From contig NZ_JYLB01000003.1 in the NCBI RefSeq assembly GCF_001042905.1, positions 434,001 through 498,000 on the forward strand: 64,000 bases of DNA, given 5' to 3'. Under the pieces are notes generated by a model. It saw only the letters and a list, made by a program, of their open reading frames with translations, ran no database searches and was not told where the DNA came from. Both the position numbers and the translations under genes were made by a program. Within the stretch, counting starts at the first letter, position 1. Each line of letters begins with the position of its first letter. Of this stretch, positions 45,585-54,584 are shown piece by piece. Source of the stretch: Pseudomonas lini. Its GTDB lineage: Bacteria; Pseudomonadota; Gammaproteobacteria; Pseudomonadales; Pseudomonadaceae.

Positions 45585-46184
45585 AAGAGCTTTAAACTAC
45601 GAATGAATCCGGGTATTTATAACCCCAGTAACTGCAGCTGAAACTTTCAAACCATCAGTGCGTATTTATTACCATGACGTTTGAACAGCCCCCAACTTTT
45701 TCTTCAGACAAAAAATAACATTTCACTCTTCGAGCGCGAAAATAACAGTTCGAGAATTTATCCAGACAATTTCTAACAATTGCGGTTTTCCCACGACCGT
45801 TCAATCTAAATTACACCGAAATAGCGGGTGGCTAATATATAGCCGCTCCGTTAGTGCATTGCCAGGGCGTCAGACATTCGGTTAGAAGTTGGGTAAGAGA
45901 TGCCTTGGGCAATAACTTTGTTTACAGCGGGTTGCGTCAGGAATATGCCGTGGAACAACCAGGCATGCTCGCCGGCCAACCGACCGCCCGATTTTCTCTG
46001 CCCCCGCCTTGCGCGAAACATGGCGTACAGGCCTTTCGCTGCCCATGCAGCGTTGCCAACATTTTTTCTCGAGTGATCGAGCCATTTAGAGCCCGCACTC
46101 TCTAGCGTTACCGGTTCCGACAAGCAGTCGAACCTTTCCTACTGCCATTAGCCATTCCATCTGTCTACTTTCAAGGACGCTTCC
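45585..46184. other. Divergent intergenic region between wzb and galU
   Basis: The first 250 bases are AT-rich. The block at about 45850-46110 is GC-richer and open in several frames on both strands, but no frame shows a recognisable product. It may be decayed coding sequence. The region must contain promoters for wzb-wzc and galU. Confidence 0.55.
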
Positions 46185-47018
46185 ATGATTCGTAAATGCC
46201 TATTCCCCGCTGCCGGCTATGGGACCCGCTTTTTGCCCGCCACCAAGGCCATGCCGAAGGAGATGCTGCCGATCGTCAATAAGCCGCTGATCCAGTACGC
46301 CGTCGAGGAAGCGCGCGACGCCGGCCTGCAACATATGGCCATCGTCACTGGCCGGGGCAAGCGAGCGCTGGAGGATCATTTCGATGTCAGCTTCGAGTTG
46401 GAACACCAGATTCGCGGCACTGATAAGGAGCGATTCCTGGAAGGCACTCGTGAGCTGATCGACACCTGTACTTTTTCCTACACCCGCCAGGTGGAGATGA
46501 AGGGCCTGGGGCACGCTATTCTCAGCGGTCGTTCGCTGATCGGTGATGAGCCATTCGCCGTGGTGCTGGCCGACGACTTGTGTCTGAACCTGGAAGGCGA
46601 CGGCGTACTGGCGCAAATGCTCAAGCTCTATGAGCAGTTCCGCTGCTCGATTGTGGCGATTCAGGAAGTACCTCGTGAGCAGACTCAGAAGTATGGCGTG
46701 ATTGCCGGCGAGCTGATTCGCGAGGGTATTTACCGGGTCAACAGCATGGTCGAAAAGCCTCGCCCGGAAGACGCCCCGTCCAACCTGGCCATTATCGGTC
46801 GGTACATTCTGACCCCCGATATCTTCGACCTGATCGCTGATACCGAGCCTGGCAAGGGCGGTGAAATCCAGATCACCGACGCATTGATGAAGCAAGCCCA
46901 GAACGGCTGCGTGCTGGCCTATCAATTCAAGGGACGGCGCTTCGATTGCGGCGGTGCCGAAGGTTACATCGAAGCCACCAACTTCTGTTTCGAGAACCTG
47001 CATCAGAACACCTTGTGA
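46185..47018 (+). CDS. galU: UTP-glucose-1-phosphate uridylyltransferase
   Basis: The 277-residue protein starts MIRKCLFPAAGYGTRFLPAT and has MPKEMLPIVNKPLIQY, GLGHAIL, VVLADDL and FDCGGAEGYIEA, all GalU hallmarks. It makes UDP-glucose, the precursor for the WcaJ step and for Ugd. AAGGA lies upstream. It is the first gene of a galU / mini-phosphomannomutase / rfaH unit. Confidence 0.96.
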   Translation: MIRKCLFPAAGYGTRFLPATKAMPKEMLPIVNKPLIQYAVEEARDAGLQHMAIVTGRGKRALEDHFDVSFELEHQIRGTDKERFLEGTRELIDTCTFSYTRQVEMKGLGHAILSGRSLIGDEPFAVVLADDLCLNLEGDGVLAQMLKLYEQFRCSIVAIQEVPREQTQKYGVIAGELIREGIYRVNSMVEKPRPEDAPSNLAIIGRYILTPDIFDLIADTEPGKGGEIQITDALMKQAQNGCVLAYQFKGRRFDCGGAEGYIEATNFCFENLHQNTL

Positions 47019-47094
47019 CGGGGCTGAACCCTGACAAACGTGTGCGTTATCGAATTGATTTTTCGGTCTTTATTACCCTATGGACGAAGCCTCT

Positions 47095-47526
47095 ATGAAG
47101 ACATTGAGCGGTTTCAAGGCAGATGACAGTCGCCGCCCGTATGGCGCTGACCTTAAAAACAACCTCGCGTACCTCATCGTGCGCGCCTATGCGTCGGAGC
47201 TGATCTTTCCCCGCGTGCAGAAACCGCCGGTGCTGCTGGTGGAGCGCATCGGTGCCTTCCCCTCCTCCGGGGAAATCCGCCGTCACGTCAAGGATGGTCC
47301 GGCGTTGCTGGCGAGCATCAGGCAGCGTTACGCCGCCGACGCCCTCGACATCGACGAGAGCGATGGGCTGAGCCTGGTCTTTACCGACTGGCGTCTCAGC
47401 TTGCGTCTTTTGGACGAGGGTTGCGTGACTTGTCTGACTGTGGAAAGTCGCGGCGACAGTTCGCTCATGCAGCACAAAACCGCCGAACTGCTGAGGCAAA
47501 TCGATGCAGGGAGGGAATTCGAATGA
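47095..47526 (+). CDS. Internally deleted phosphomannomutase-like protein (N- and C-terminal remnants)
   Basis: The 143-residue protein starts MKTLSGFKADDSRRP and continues LAYLIVRAYASEL, matching the first 35 or so residues of ManB/CpsG phosphomannomutases (FKAYDIRG, IGRAYG). It then jumps to AFPSSGEI, DGLSLVF-DWR and VESRGDSSLMQHKTAELL, which match domain 4 at the C terminus. About 320 residues, including the catalytic Ser loop, the metal site and the sugar loop, are missing. The phosphate-binding SNTEP is replaced by LLDEGC. It cannot be a mutase. It is intact and overlaps rfaH by 4 bases, so a regulatory or structural role is possible. Start 47080 is an alternative. Confidence 0.75.
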   Translation: MKTLSGFKADDSRRPYGADLKNNLAYLIVRAYASELIFPRVQKPPVLLVERIGAFPSSGEIRRHVKDGPALLASIRQRYAADALDIDESDGLSLVFTDWRLSLRLLDEGCVTCLTVESRGDSSLMQHKTAELLRQIDAGREFE

Positions 47527-48029
47527 ACGCGATTGCACAACACGCCGCCAAAGCCTGGTATCTGCTTCAGTGCAAACCCAAACAGGATGAGCGCGCCGAA
47601 GAACATTTACAGCGCCAGGGCTATGCCTGTTTTCGCTCGACCTACCGGCGTGAGCGCGTTTTGCGCGGGCAGCGTCGAGTGATCAGCGAGTCGTTGTTTC
47701 CAGGCTATCTGTTTATTCAACTGAGCCTTCAGGACAGTTGGGGCCCGCTGCGCTCGACCCGCGGTGTTTCGCGAGTCGTCGGGTTCGGCGGTCAGCCACT
47801 GCCGATCCGCGATGCGCTGATCGACGAACTCCAGGAGCGAGACAGCCAGGCGATCGTGACAACATTGTTGAGGCACGGAGATACGGTGCGCATCACAGAA
47901 GGCCCGTTCTCCGATCTCGAGGCGGTGTTCCTGGCCATGGATGGCGAGGAACGGGTGCTATTGATGATGAATTTTCTGCAGCGTGAACAGCACATCAGCT
48001 TGCCACTGGCCGGCGTTAACAAGATTTAA
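47523..48029 (+). CDS. rfaH: Transcription elongation/antitermination factor RfaH
   Basis: The 168-residue NusG paralogue starts with an NGN domain (AWYLLQCKPKQDERAEEHLQRQGY; SLFPGYLFIQL; VSRVVGFGG) and ends with a KOW domain (GDTVRITEGPFSDLEAVF). RfaH binds RNA polymerase paused at ops and stops premature termination in long surface-sugar operons. The ATG overlaps the upstream stop (ATGA). An ops element lies before wzy in the same island, so the target is likely the wzy-to-ugd operon. The hairpin at 48069-48134 probably ends its transcript. Confidence 0.93.
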   Translation: MNAIAQHAAKAWYLLQCKPKQDERAEEHLQRQGYACFRSTYRRERVLRGQRRVISESLFPGYLFIQLSLQDSWGPLRSTRGVSRVVGFGGQPLPIRDALIDELQERDSQAIVTTLLRHGDTVRITEGPFSDLEAVFLAMDGEERVLLMMNFLQREQHISLPLAGVNKI

Positions 48030-48068
48030 ATTTTGTAGGAGTGAACGGCCCTAATGTAACCGCTTTTC

Positions 48069-48134
48069 GTAGGAGCCAGGCTTGCCGGCGAAGGCGATCT
48101 CAAGGACGCCTTCGCCGGCAAGCCTGGCTCCTAC
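48069..48134. repeat. Perfect 27-bp inverted repeat between rfaH and uppP
   Basis: GTAGGAGCCAGGCTTGCCGG starts the left arm and its perfect complement ends the right arm, with a 12-base loop. It lies between convergent genes and may end both transcripts. It is a third REP-like type in this window. Confidence 0.9.
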
Positions 48135-48139
48135 AAAAC

Positions 48140-48976
48140 CTATGCCCCCTCCGAGAGATGATTCCAGTCGATCCAACCCAAAAACCATGTCGCCAGAATC
48201 AGCAAACCGAACGCGATCCGGTACCAGGCAAACACCGCATAACTATGGTTGGCGATGAACTTGAGCAAACCACGCACGGCAATCATCGCAAAGAGGAATG
48301 CGGCCACAAACCCCAAGGCAAACACCGGCAAGTCTGCGGACTGGAACAGGTCGCGGTACTTATAGCCCGAGTACACCGCGGCCCCCACCATCGTCGGCAT
48401 CGCCAGGAAGAATGAAAACTCGGTAGCCGTCTTGCGTGACAGGCCAAACAGCAACCCGCCGATAATCGTCGAACCCGAGCGCGAAGTGCCGGGGATCATC
48501 GCCAGGCATTGTGCGCAACCGACTTTCAAGGCATCGGTCCAGCGCATCTCGTCAACGTGATCGATAACCACCACATGCTCACGTTGTTCCGCCCATAACA
48601 TGATGACTCCACCTATCACCAACGCCACGGCGACGGTGATCGGGTTGAAAAGATATTCATGGATTTTGTCGGCGAACATCACCCCCAGAACAACCGCCGG
48701 TAAGAAACCGATCAATAAATTCAGAGTGAAACGTTGCGCATTACGCTGGGTTGGCAAACCGGTAGTGATCTCCAGAATCTTGCGACGAAACTCCCAGACG
48801 ACCGCCAGAATAGCCCCCAACTGAATGATGATATTGAACGCCATGGCTCGCTCACCGCCGAAGTCGAGCAAGTCCGCGGCAATAATCTGGTGTCCCGTAC
48901 TGGAGATGGGCAAAAACTCTGTGAGCCCTTCAACCAATCCTAGAATCGATACCTGCGTGGTGGTCCAGAAGTCCAT
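48140..48976 (-). CDS. uppP: Undecaprenyl-diphosphate phosphatase (BacA/UppP)
   Basis: The 278-residue inner-membrane protein has eight hydrophobic segments and the family motifs [17 protein letters not shown] and [10 protein letters not shown]. It recycles the lipid carrier needed for peptidoglycan and for EPS. It converges with rfaH across the inverted repeat and is separately transcribed. Confidence 0.95.
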   Translation of the reverse strand: MDFWTTTQVSILGLVEGLTEFLPISSTGHQIIAADLLDFGGERAMAFNIIIQLGAILAVVWEFRRKILEITTGLPTQRNAQRFTLNLLIGFLPAVVLGVMFADKIHEYLFNPITVAVALVIGGVIMLWAEQREHVVVIDHVDEMRWTDALKVGCAQCLAMIPGTSRSGSTIIGGLLFGLSRKTATEFSFFLAMPTMVGAAVYSGYKYRDLFQSADLPVFALGFVAAFLFAMIAVRGLLKFIANHSYAVFAWYRIAFGLLILATWFLGWIDWNHLSEGA

Positions 48977-49300
48977 TAATCCCCCGTTAAACCCTCTCGA
49001 CTGAAAGGTCTGTTGATGATGCCGAGCATTTAAATCCTGATCGCGATTAAACCTGTCGGACCCGCGGAGGATTAAAGCGCACTCTCTGCCTGCTTGAGCT
49101 AAACGTTATAAAACGTCCATGTCGGAGCGCCGGGCTGGCCTCTTGCAAATGGCCTGCGCCTGCGAATGAAATTGTTTTGCAGGACCGGTACTTGTGCATC
49201 GCGAATCTATGGATGCCACTCATCGTCGGATCATTGACGTTTTGACTTTGGGCGCGCGCAATGCTCTACCCGAAAATGATCGCCCAAGAGAAAACTCCAG
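48977..49300. other. Intergenic region upstream of uppP and the small protein gene
   Basis: Promoter region for uppP (minus) and the gene at 49301 (plus). An 80-codon frame at 49194 overlaps the next gene out of frame and is not supported. Confidence 0.55.
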
Positions 49301-49717
49301 ATGGCAAAGATCACAGTACTCGCCGGTGACTTCCCGCAGTGCGACGGGGAATATCACCTGGGAACCATCACCCTCAAAACGTCACTCAAACCCCGGCTTG
49401 GAGCAAGCTTCCCGGTCTCGGAATTTAAAGATCTGACCATTCAGAACACTGATTCAAACAAGAATATAAAGAGCGCCATAGGCCTGGGTCTCGCGGGCGC
49501 CATGCTACTCGGCCCCGTAGGAGCCATCGCCGGCTATCTGCTCGCCGGCAAAAACACCGAGGTGACCTTTATGGCCACACTGAAGGACGGCGGAAAGCTG
49601 CTCGCGGCGACCGATAGTGACACCTACCGGGATATCTCGGCACGCGCCCAGAATAAATCCCGAGCCGGCCGCCGAGGCCCCCTTTCCAACTCACTTAACA
49701 ACGGACCCAGTCATTGA
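49301..49717 (+). CDS. Hypothetical protein with glycine-zipper-like hydrophobic segment
   Basis: The 138-residue protein starts MAKITVLAGDFPQCDGEYHLG and has a Gly/Ala-rich hydrophobic stretch (about 61-82, GLGLAGAMLLGPVGAIAGYLL) followed by EVTFMATLKDGGKLLAATDS. I have seen similar small proteins in Pseudomonas genomes but know no function. The first part has a beta-rich, PH-like pattern; the middle could insert into a membrane. It overlaps the end of the convergent stress-protein gene by 7 bases. Confidence 0.78.
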   Translation: MAKITVLAGDFPQCDGEYHLGTITLKTSLKPRLGASFPVSEFKDLTIQNTDSNKNIKSAIGLGLAGAMLLGPVGAIAGYLLAGKNTEVTFMATLKDGGKLLAATDSDTYRDISARAQNKSRAGRRGPLSNSLNNGPSH

Positions 49718-50613
49718 TCCGTTTGCCCGGTGACAGCGAAAATGTTGCAGGGCACCCGATACAGAACATGCTCCGTGGTACTGCCCACCCACTTGTCCAG
49801 CCCCTTGCGATGCGCATTACCCATGACGATCACATCGGCCCGGTGATGCGCAGCAAAGTCGACCAGCGCTTTACCGGGCGGCCCTGCAACGAAGTGTTGC
49901 CGTTCGGTGGGCACGCCGTAATGATCGGCCAATGCGATGAATGACTTATGCAAAGACTTGCGCACGTCGCTGTTGAAGCCAGGCATCGTCACTGCACCCG
50001 CGCCTGCATCAGACATGTGCGTCTGCGATAGGTCGTAGGCATACAGCAGATGCATTTCTGCATCGCATTGCATTGCCAATTCGTTCGCAGCCTGGATGAT
50101 CAGGTCGTTGATTCCAGTGATCTGAGTCTCTGGGTGCGACGGATCGACTGCCGCCACGATCACCCGCGGAAGTGGGCAACTGACTTCGCTGACCAGATGG
50201 ACAGGCACCGGACATTCGCGCAGCAGATGCCAATCCAGAGGCGTGATGAAAACGCGTTTGAGCGCCGACTCATGCTGCACGTCCTTGATAACCAGATCCG
50301 CCTGCGTTGCTGTCACGTGCTGAAGGATCTCTTGCAGCGCGTCGCGAGTGAAAAGCACCTCGGTACTTAGCTGGATCCCGCGTCCACGGATCAGATCGGC
50401 CTCATCCTTGAGCCATTTTTCGTTCTCTTGCTGACAAGCTTCACGAAACCGCGCACTGGAGTGGATCAAACCCAGGAGGTTGAAGTCTTCGATAAACACC
50501 GTGATATGCAGCGCTGCGCCCGTGGCTTCGGCAAGGGCGACGGCCCGCTGCAGTGCCGGCGTGTGACGCATGGTGGGGCCGGCTATTAGAAAGAGTCGTT
50601 GATATTGGCTCAT
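49711..50613 (-). CDS. Tandem universal stress protein (UspE-like)
   Basis: The 300-residue protein has two Usp domains (about 5-145 and 155-297). The second keeps the ATP-binding pattern VIVMGNAHRKGLDKWVGSTTEHVL; the first is degenerate. UspE-type proteins act in stress survival, motility and anaerobic growth. It is a single-gene unit. Confidence 0.9.
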   Translation of the reverse strand: MSQYQRLFLIAGPTMRHTPALQRAVALAEATGAALHITVFIEDFNLLGLIHSSARFREACQQENEKWLKDEADLIRGRGIQLSTEVLFTRDALQEILQHVTATQADLVIKDVQHESALKRVFITPLDWHLLRECPVPVHLVSEVSCPLPRVIVAAVDPSHPETQITGINDLIIQAANELAMQCDAEMHLLYAYDLSQTHMSDAGAGAVTMPGFNSDVRKSLHKSFIALADHYGVPTERQHFVAGPPGKALVDFAAHHRADVIVMGNAHRKGLDKWVGSTTEHVLYRVPCNIFAVTGQTDQ

Positions 50614-50814
50614 GTCACACCTCCAAACGTTCTGGGAAATCTGCTAGCCCCCCAGCCTCTCGTCTGTCGCACCGCCAGCGATCTGCTATCGCCTCAATGA
50701 CCTGGATCGACACAATCAATATACGCCTGGATTCAACTAACCCGCCAAGATGTGGCTCATCGTACCCACTACGATGAACCCCATCCCGACGGCCAATTGA
50801 TTGACGACGCGAAG

Positions 50815-51471
50815 TTACTTCTTCGCATACTTCGCGCCGTGCGGATCGTTAAGCTTCACCTGCATCAGTTCCCATTCACGCTGAATGATCGAGTAAGGGA
50901 TAAAGATGCTGACTCTCTCAGCCCCCTTTAACCCAGGGTGAAAACTCACATCATTAAGGGTGGTGGAGAAAAAGCCGACATTGATACCGACAATGCTGCC
51001 GTCATTGCCGATGACGGGACCACCCGACATCCCCTTGATCATCGGGGCATCATGGATGGCATAGCGTTCGCCGCTGCCTTCATCACTATTGATGAAAGGT
51101 GCCGGGTACACTTTGCCTTTGCCGGTGACGGTCGTCATGTAGGGGCTCGCCCCCACGGCCGTGATGTGTTCACCCACACGCGGTGCGCGCCATGACGGGT
51201 AGCGGCCGTCGGCCTTGTGCTGGATGAAAACAAGGTCGCAGCCGGTGCTGCAGCTGTATTCCACGTTGCGGATAAGGGGGGTGTGACGGGTGGTGACGGC
51301 GTAGTCCTCGTTCCATTGCACGGCCGAGGCCATGTACAGATAGGGCAAGGGAAAGCCTGAGAAGACAGAAAAATATGAATCGTTGGCAGGCCCCGACAAG
51401 TCGGGTTTTACCATACCGTTGCATCCTGCAAGAACAGCTCCTGTTAAAAAGTAGGCCATGATTTTAATCAT
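50815..51471 (-). CDS. Trypsin-like serine protease, predicted lipoprotein
   Basis: The 218-residue protein has a lipoprotein signal (LTGAVLAGC lipobox near residue 17). A compact trypsin-like domain follows with His in TTRHTP, Asp in CDLVFIQH and Ser in KGMSGGPVIGNDG, so the triad is complete though TAAHC is altered. A Cys pair (CSTGC) precedes the Asp. The start at 51471 is chosen among three close options (51480 GTG, 51471, 51459). The AT-rich upstream region and orphan position suggest acquisition. The substrate is unknown. Confidence 0.75.
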   Translation of the reverse strand: MIKIMAYFLTGAVLAGCNGMVKPDLSGPANDSYFSVFSGFPLPYLYMASAVQWNEDYAVTTRHTPLIRNVEYSCSTGCDLVFIQHKADGRYPSWRAPRVGEHITAVGASPYMTTVTGKGKVYPAPFINSDEGSGERYAIHDAPMIKGMSGGPVIGNDGSIVGINVGFFSTTLNDVSFHPGLKGAERVSIFIPYSIIQREWELMQVKLNDPHGAKYAKK

Positions 51472-51755
51472 GATTATCACCGACTTATAAGGAGGATTTG
51501 ATTTTTGTTGTGACGTTTCTCTTAGTTGTCAGTTTCTTGTAGTTTTCCTCACAGCGTGGCGGGGTGCGTTTATTTATGGCTGAGGTTTTAATAAATGCGT
51601 ATGAATGAATTGTGCTAAGACTAATTGCTTTTCGATCCATATAACAAATTGCAGATATTTGACGCCTGAAAAATGGCAGAAGACCGAATAAAAGAATAGA
51701 AATGGAAGTTGCTATATTGCGAACAAAACTAGTGAATCGCCGCCTTCAGAGCAGC

Positions 51756-52979
51756 TTAAGTCACTTCGGCATGCCTCGGTAACGCCACAGAAATCAGCGC
51801 TGCGAAAATAACAAATGCGCTGGATATCCATAAACACGCCCCCAGCCCGAAAGCCTGATAAACCCAGCCAGAGAGCACGGTGCCGATCAGCCGTCCCATG
51901 GCGTTGGACATGTAGTAAAAACCCACGTCCAGCGACACGCCGTCTTCCTTGGCATAGGACACGATCAGGTAGCTGTGCAGCGAGGAGTTCACCGCAAACA
52001 GCGCGCCAAAGACCATCAATCCACCTAACAGCACCCCTTGTTGCGACAACCCGGTGTTCAGCCCCAGAGCGATTGCCGCGGGCAGGCCTGCCAGAGCAAG
52101 CGCCCATAGAAACGCAGCGCGACCATCAGGAACATGCCCCCGTTTCTTGCCGGTGATTCGCGGTGCGAACGATTGCACGATGCCGTAGCCGATCACCCAA
52201 GCCGCGAGGAATCCACCGACCTTCCAGAAGTCCCAGCCAAAGACGCTGCTCAAGTACACCGGCAACGCCACGACAAACCAGACATCGCGGGCACCGAACA
52301 GAAACATCCGGGCCGCTGACAGAATGTTGATCGCCCGGCTCTTGGACAGGATGTCGCGAAACCTGGGCTTGGCTTTCGCCTTGCCCAAATCCTTCTTCAA
52401 CAGGATCAAGCTGCTGACCCAGATCAGCGCCAGAACACCCGCCATGGCCAGCAGCGCGCCTTTGAACCCGATCAGGGCGAGCAATGCCCCGCCGAGAAAG
52501 AAACCGACACCCTTGAGTGCGTTCTTCGAGCCGGTGAGGATGGCTATCCATTGGTAAAGCTTGCCCTGCTGTCCATCGGGCACCAGAAGCTTGATCGAGC
52601 TTTTGGCGCTCATCTTGTTCAGGTCTTTAGCGATACCCGACAACGCCTGCGCGCCCATCACCCAAGGAATCGTCAGCCAGGCCACTGGCACCGTCAGCAT
52701 CAACAGTGCCGCAACCTGCATCCCCAGCCCGATGTTCATGGTCCGGTTCAGGCCCAGGCGAGCGCCGAGATAGCCGCCCACCAGGTTGGTGATCACACCA
52801 AAGAGTTCGTAGAACAGAAACAGCGCCGCGATTTGCAGCGGGCTGTAGCCCAACGCGTGAAAGTGCAGCACCACCAACATGCGCAAAGCGCCGTCGGTGA
52901 GGGTGAAGGCCCAGTAATTGCCCGTCACGAGCAGGTACTGCCGCACTTCAGGAGCGAGGGCTGACAACGCTTTCATCAC
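51756..52979 (-). CDS. arsJ: Organoarsenical efflux MFS transporter ArsJ
   Basis: The 407-residue inner-membrane protein has twelve hydrophobic segments and the ArsJ-type sequence (LVTGNYWAFTLTDGALRMLVVL, FGARDVWFVVALPVYL). In P. aeruginosa ArsJ pumps out 1-arseno-3-phosphoglycerate made by the neighbouring GAPDH. It begins 6 bases after the gap stop, so they are coupled in arsR-gap-arsJ. Confidence 0.92.
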   Translation of the reverse strand: MMKALSALAPEVRQYLLVTGNYWAFTLTDGALRMLVVLHFHALGYSPLQIAALFLFYELFGVITNLVGGYLGARLGLNRTMNIGLGMQVAALLMLTVPVAWLTIPWVMGAQALSGIAKDLNKMSAKSSIKLLVPDGQQGKLYQWIAILTGSKNALKGVGFFLGGALLALIGFKGALLAMAGVLALIWVSSLILLKKDLGKAKAKPRFRDILSKSRAINILSAARMFLFGARDVWFVVALPVYLSSVFGWDFWKVGGFLAAWVIGYGIVQSFAPRITGKKRGHVPDGRAAFLWALALAGLPAAIALGLNTGLSQQGVLLGGLMVFGALFAVNSSLHSYLIVSYAKEDGVSLDVGFYYMSNAMGRLIGTVLSGWVYQAFGLGACLWISSAFVIFAALISVALPRHAEVT

Positions 52980-52985
52980 CGCTCC

Positions 52986-53990
52986 TTAAACGGCCAGGCC
53001 GACCATTCTGGCCAGTTCGACGGTGCGGTTCGCATAACCCCATTCATTGTCATACCAGGCATAGAGTTTGACCTGGGTGCCGTTGATGACCATGGTCGAC
53101 AGCGCATCGATGATCGAAGAGCGAGGGTCGGTGCGGTAGTCAATGGACACCAGCGGACGCTCCTCGAAACCGAGGATGTTTTTCAGTTCGTTTTCGGACG
53201 CGTCCTTGAGGAACTGATTCACTTCTTCAACCGTAGTGACGCGCTCGACTTCAAAGACACAGTCCGTCAGCGAAGCGTTGGCCAATGGTACGCGTACGGC
53301 GTGGCCATTCAGACGCCCGCGCAATTCCGGGAAAATTTCGGCAATCGCGGTGGCCGAGCCGGTGCTGGTCGGGATCAGACTCATGCCCGAAGCCCGCGCT
53401 CGGCGCAGATCCTTGTGGGGTTGGTCGAGGATGCTTTGAGTGTTGGTCAGGTCGTGGATGGTGGTGATCGAACCGTGGCGAATGCCCAGCTTTTCATGAA
53501 TCACTTTGACCACTGGCGCGAGGCAATTGGTGGTGCACGATGCGGCGGTGACAATACGATGTTCCGCCGGGTTGAACAGTTGATGGTTGACGCCCATGAC
53601 GATGTTCAGCGCGCCCTTTTCTTTCACCGGAGCACTGACCACCACGCGTTTCACGCCTTGTTCGAGGTAAGCCTGAAGCACCGCGACGGTCTTCATTTTG
53701 CCGCTGGCTTCAATCACCAGATCGCAGCCGGACCAATCGGTGTCGGCAATCGCCTTGTTGGCGGTAACTTTGATTCGTTTGCCGTCGATGACGATGCTGT
53801 CGCCTTCGGAGTCGGCCTGGTCATTCCAACGACCATGCACCGAGTCGAAGTTCAGCAGGTGCGCATGGGTTGCCGCGTCGCCTGCCGGATCGTTGACCTG
53901 CACGAACTCAAATTCTGGCCAGCTCCAGGCCGCGCGCAGAGCGAGGCGACCGATGCGGCCAAAACCATTGATGCCCACTTTGATAGTCAT
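52986..53990 (-). CDS. ArsJ-associated glyceraldehyde-3-phosphate dehydrogenase
   Basis: The 334-residue enzyme has the NAD-binding [15 protein letters not shown] and catalytic Cys in SAPVKEKG...[10 protein letters not shown]. In this operon type it couples arsenate to glyceraldehyde-3-phosphate, making 1-arseno-3-phosphoglycerate for export by ArsJ. The start at 53990 gives the standard GAPDH N terminus; the longer frame to 54053 runs into arsR. Confidence 0.93.
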   Translation of the reverse strand: MTIKVGINGFGRIGRLALRAAWSWPEFEFVQVNDPAGDAATHAHLLNFDSVHGRWNDQADSEGDSIVIDGKRIKVTANKAIADTDWSGCDLVIEASGKMKTVAVLQAYLEQGVKRVVVSAPVKEKGALNIVMGVNHQLFNPAEHRIVTAASCTTNCLAPVVKVIHEKLGIRHGSITTIHDLTNTQSILDQPHKDLRRARASGMSLIPTSTGSATAIAEIFPELRGRLNGHAVRVPLANASLTDCVFEVERVTTVEEVNQFLKDASENELKNILGFEERPLVSIDYRTDPRSSIIDALSTMVINGTQVKLYAWYDNEWGYANRTVELARMVGLAV

Positions 53991-54037
53991 GTTGGTGTGC
54001 TCTGTTTCTGTTGTCAGGGGTGGCGCTTTTGGAATCA

Positions 54038-54400
54038 TCAAGCCGGGCAGCAAGCCGCTGCCCGTTCAGGACGGTCACCCATTTCTTCAAGGCGTTTGGC
54101 ATCCGGGCTCAGCCAGTGCTTGTTGGCTTCGAGCACCACGGTCAACACCTGATGCACCCAGCCCGGCAGATCCGGGTGCAGTCGGTAGTAAACCCATTGA
54201 CCCTGCCGACGGTCCGAGAGCAATCCGCCTGTGCGCAATTGCGCCAGGTGCCTGGAGACTTTGGGCTGGCTCTCATTCAACGCACAGGTCAGTTCGCAGA
54301 CGCACAGCTCTCCCTCACGGGCGATGAGCAGCATCATGCGGACCCGGTTGTCGTCAGCCAGGCATTTGAAAACAGCGGTCGGCGTCAGTTGGTCAGCCAT
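54038..54400 (-). CDS. arsR: ArsR/SmtB family arsenic-responsive repressor
   Basis: The 120-residue protein has a winged helix with the As(III)-binding Cys pair in [11 protein letters not shown] and a recognition helix ([31 protein letters not shown]). A second Cys pair ends the protein (AAACCPA). The start at 54400 fits the family; the longer frame to 54481 reads through the candidate operator. It is the first gene of arsR-gap-arsJ and should repress its own operon. Confidence 0.92.
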   Translation of the reverse strand: MADQLTPTAVFKCLADDNRVRMMLLIAREGELCVCELTCALNESQPKVSRHLAQLRTGGLLSDRRQGQWVYYRLHPDLPGWVHQVLTVVLEANKHWLSPDAKRLEEMGDRPERAAACCPA

Positions 54401-54445
54401 TGGGTTTCTCTGCGTTGGGTGTTCACGCATCAAAGGTGAATACAG

Positions 54446-54469
54446 GTATATGCGTTTTTTCGAATATAC
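54446..54469 (-). promoter_or_regulatory. Candidate ArsR operator
   Basis: GTATATGCG and CGAATATAC form an inverted repeat with 8 of 9 matching bases around six T residues, 46-69 bases before the arsR start. This fits the position and AT-rich dyad of ArsR operators. Confidence 0.55.
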
Positions 54470-54540
54470 GTTTTCCCGCATGTATGGGTCAACGGCAAAT
54501 GTGTCGACTCTGTATGTAAATGATATTTATTTACTTACAA

Positions 54541-54558
54541 AAGATAATCGTTATCATT
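54541..54558 (+). promoter_or_regulatory. Fur box upstream of the siderophore receptor
   Basis: AAGATAATCGTTATCATT closely matches the 19-bp Fur consensus (GATAATGATAATCATTATC) and lies 27 bases before the receptor start. Confidence 0.85.
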
Positions 54559-54584
54559 AGCGCCAATAACTAAAAAAGGAGCTC

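Noticed and set aside
45851..46123. Minus-strand frame of 90 codons between wzb and galU
   Set aside because: No known domain; the competing frames on both strands are equally open. Kept only as a possible decayed block.
49194..49436. Plus-strand frame of 80 codons
   Set aside because: It overlaps the better-supported gene at 49301 in another frame and has no motif.
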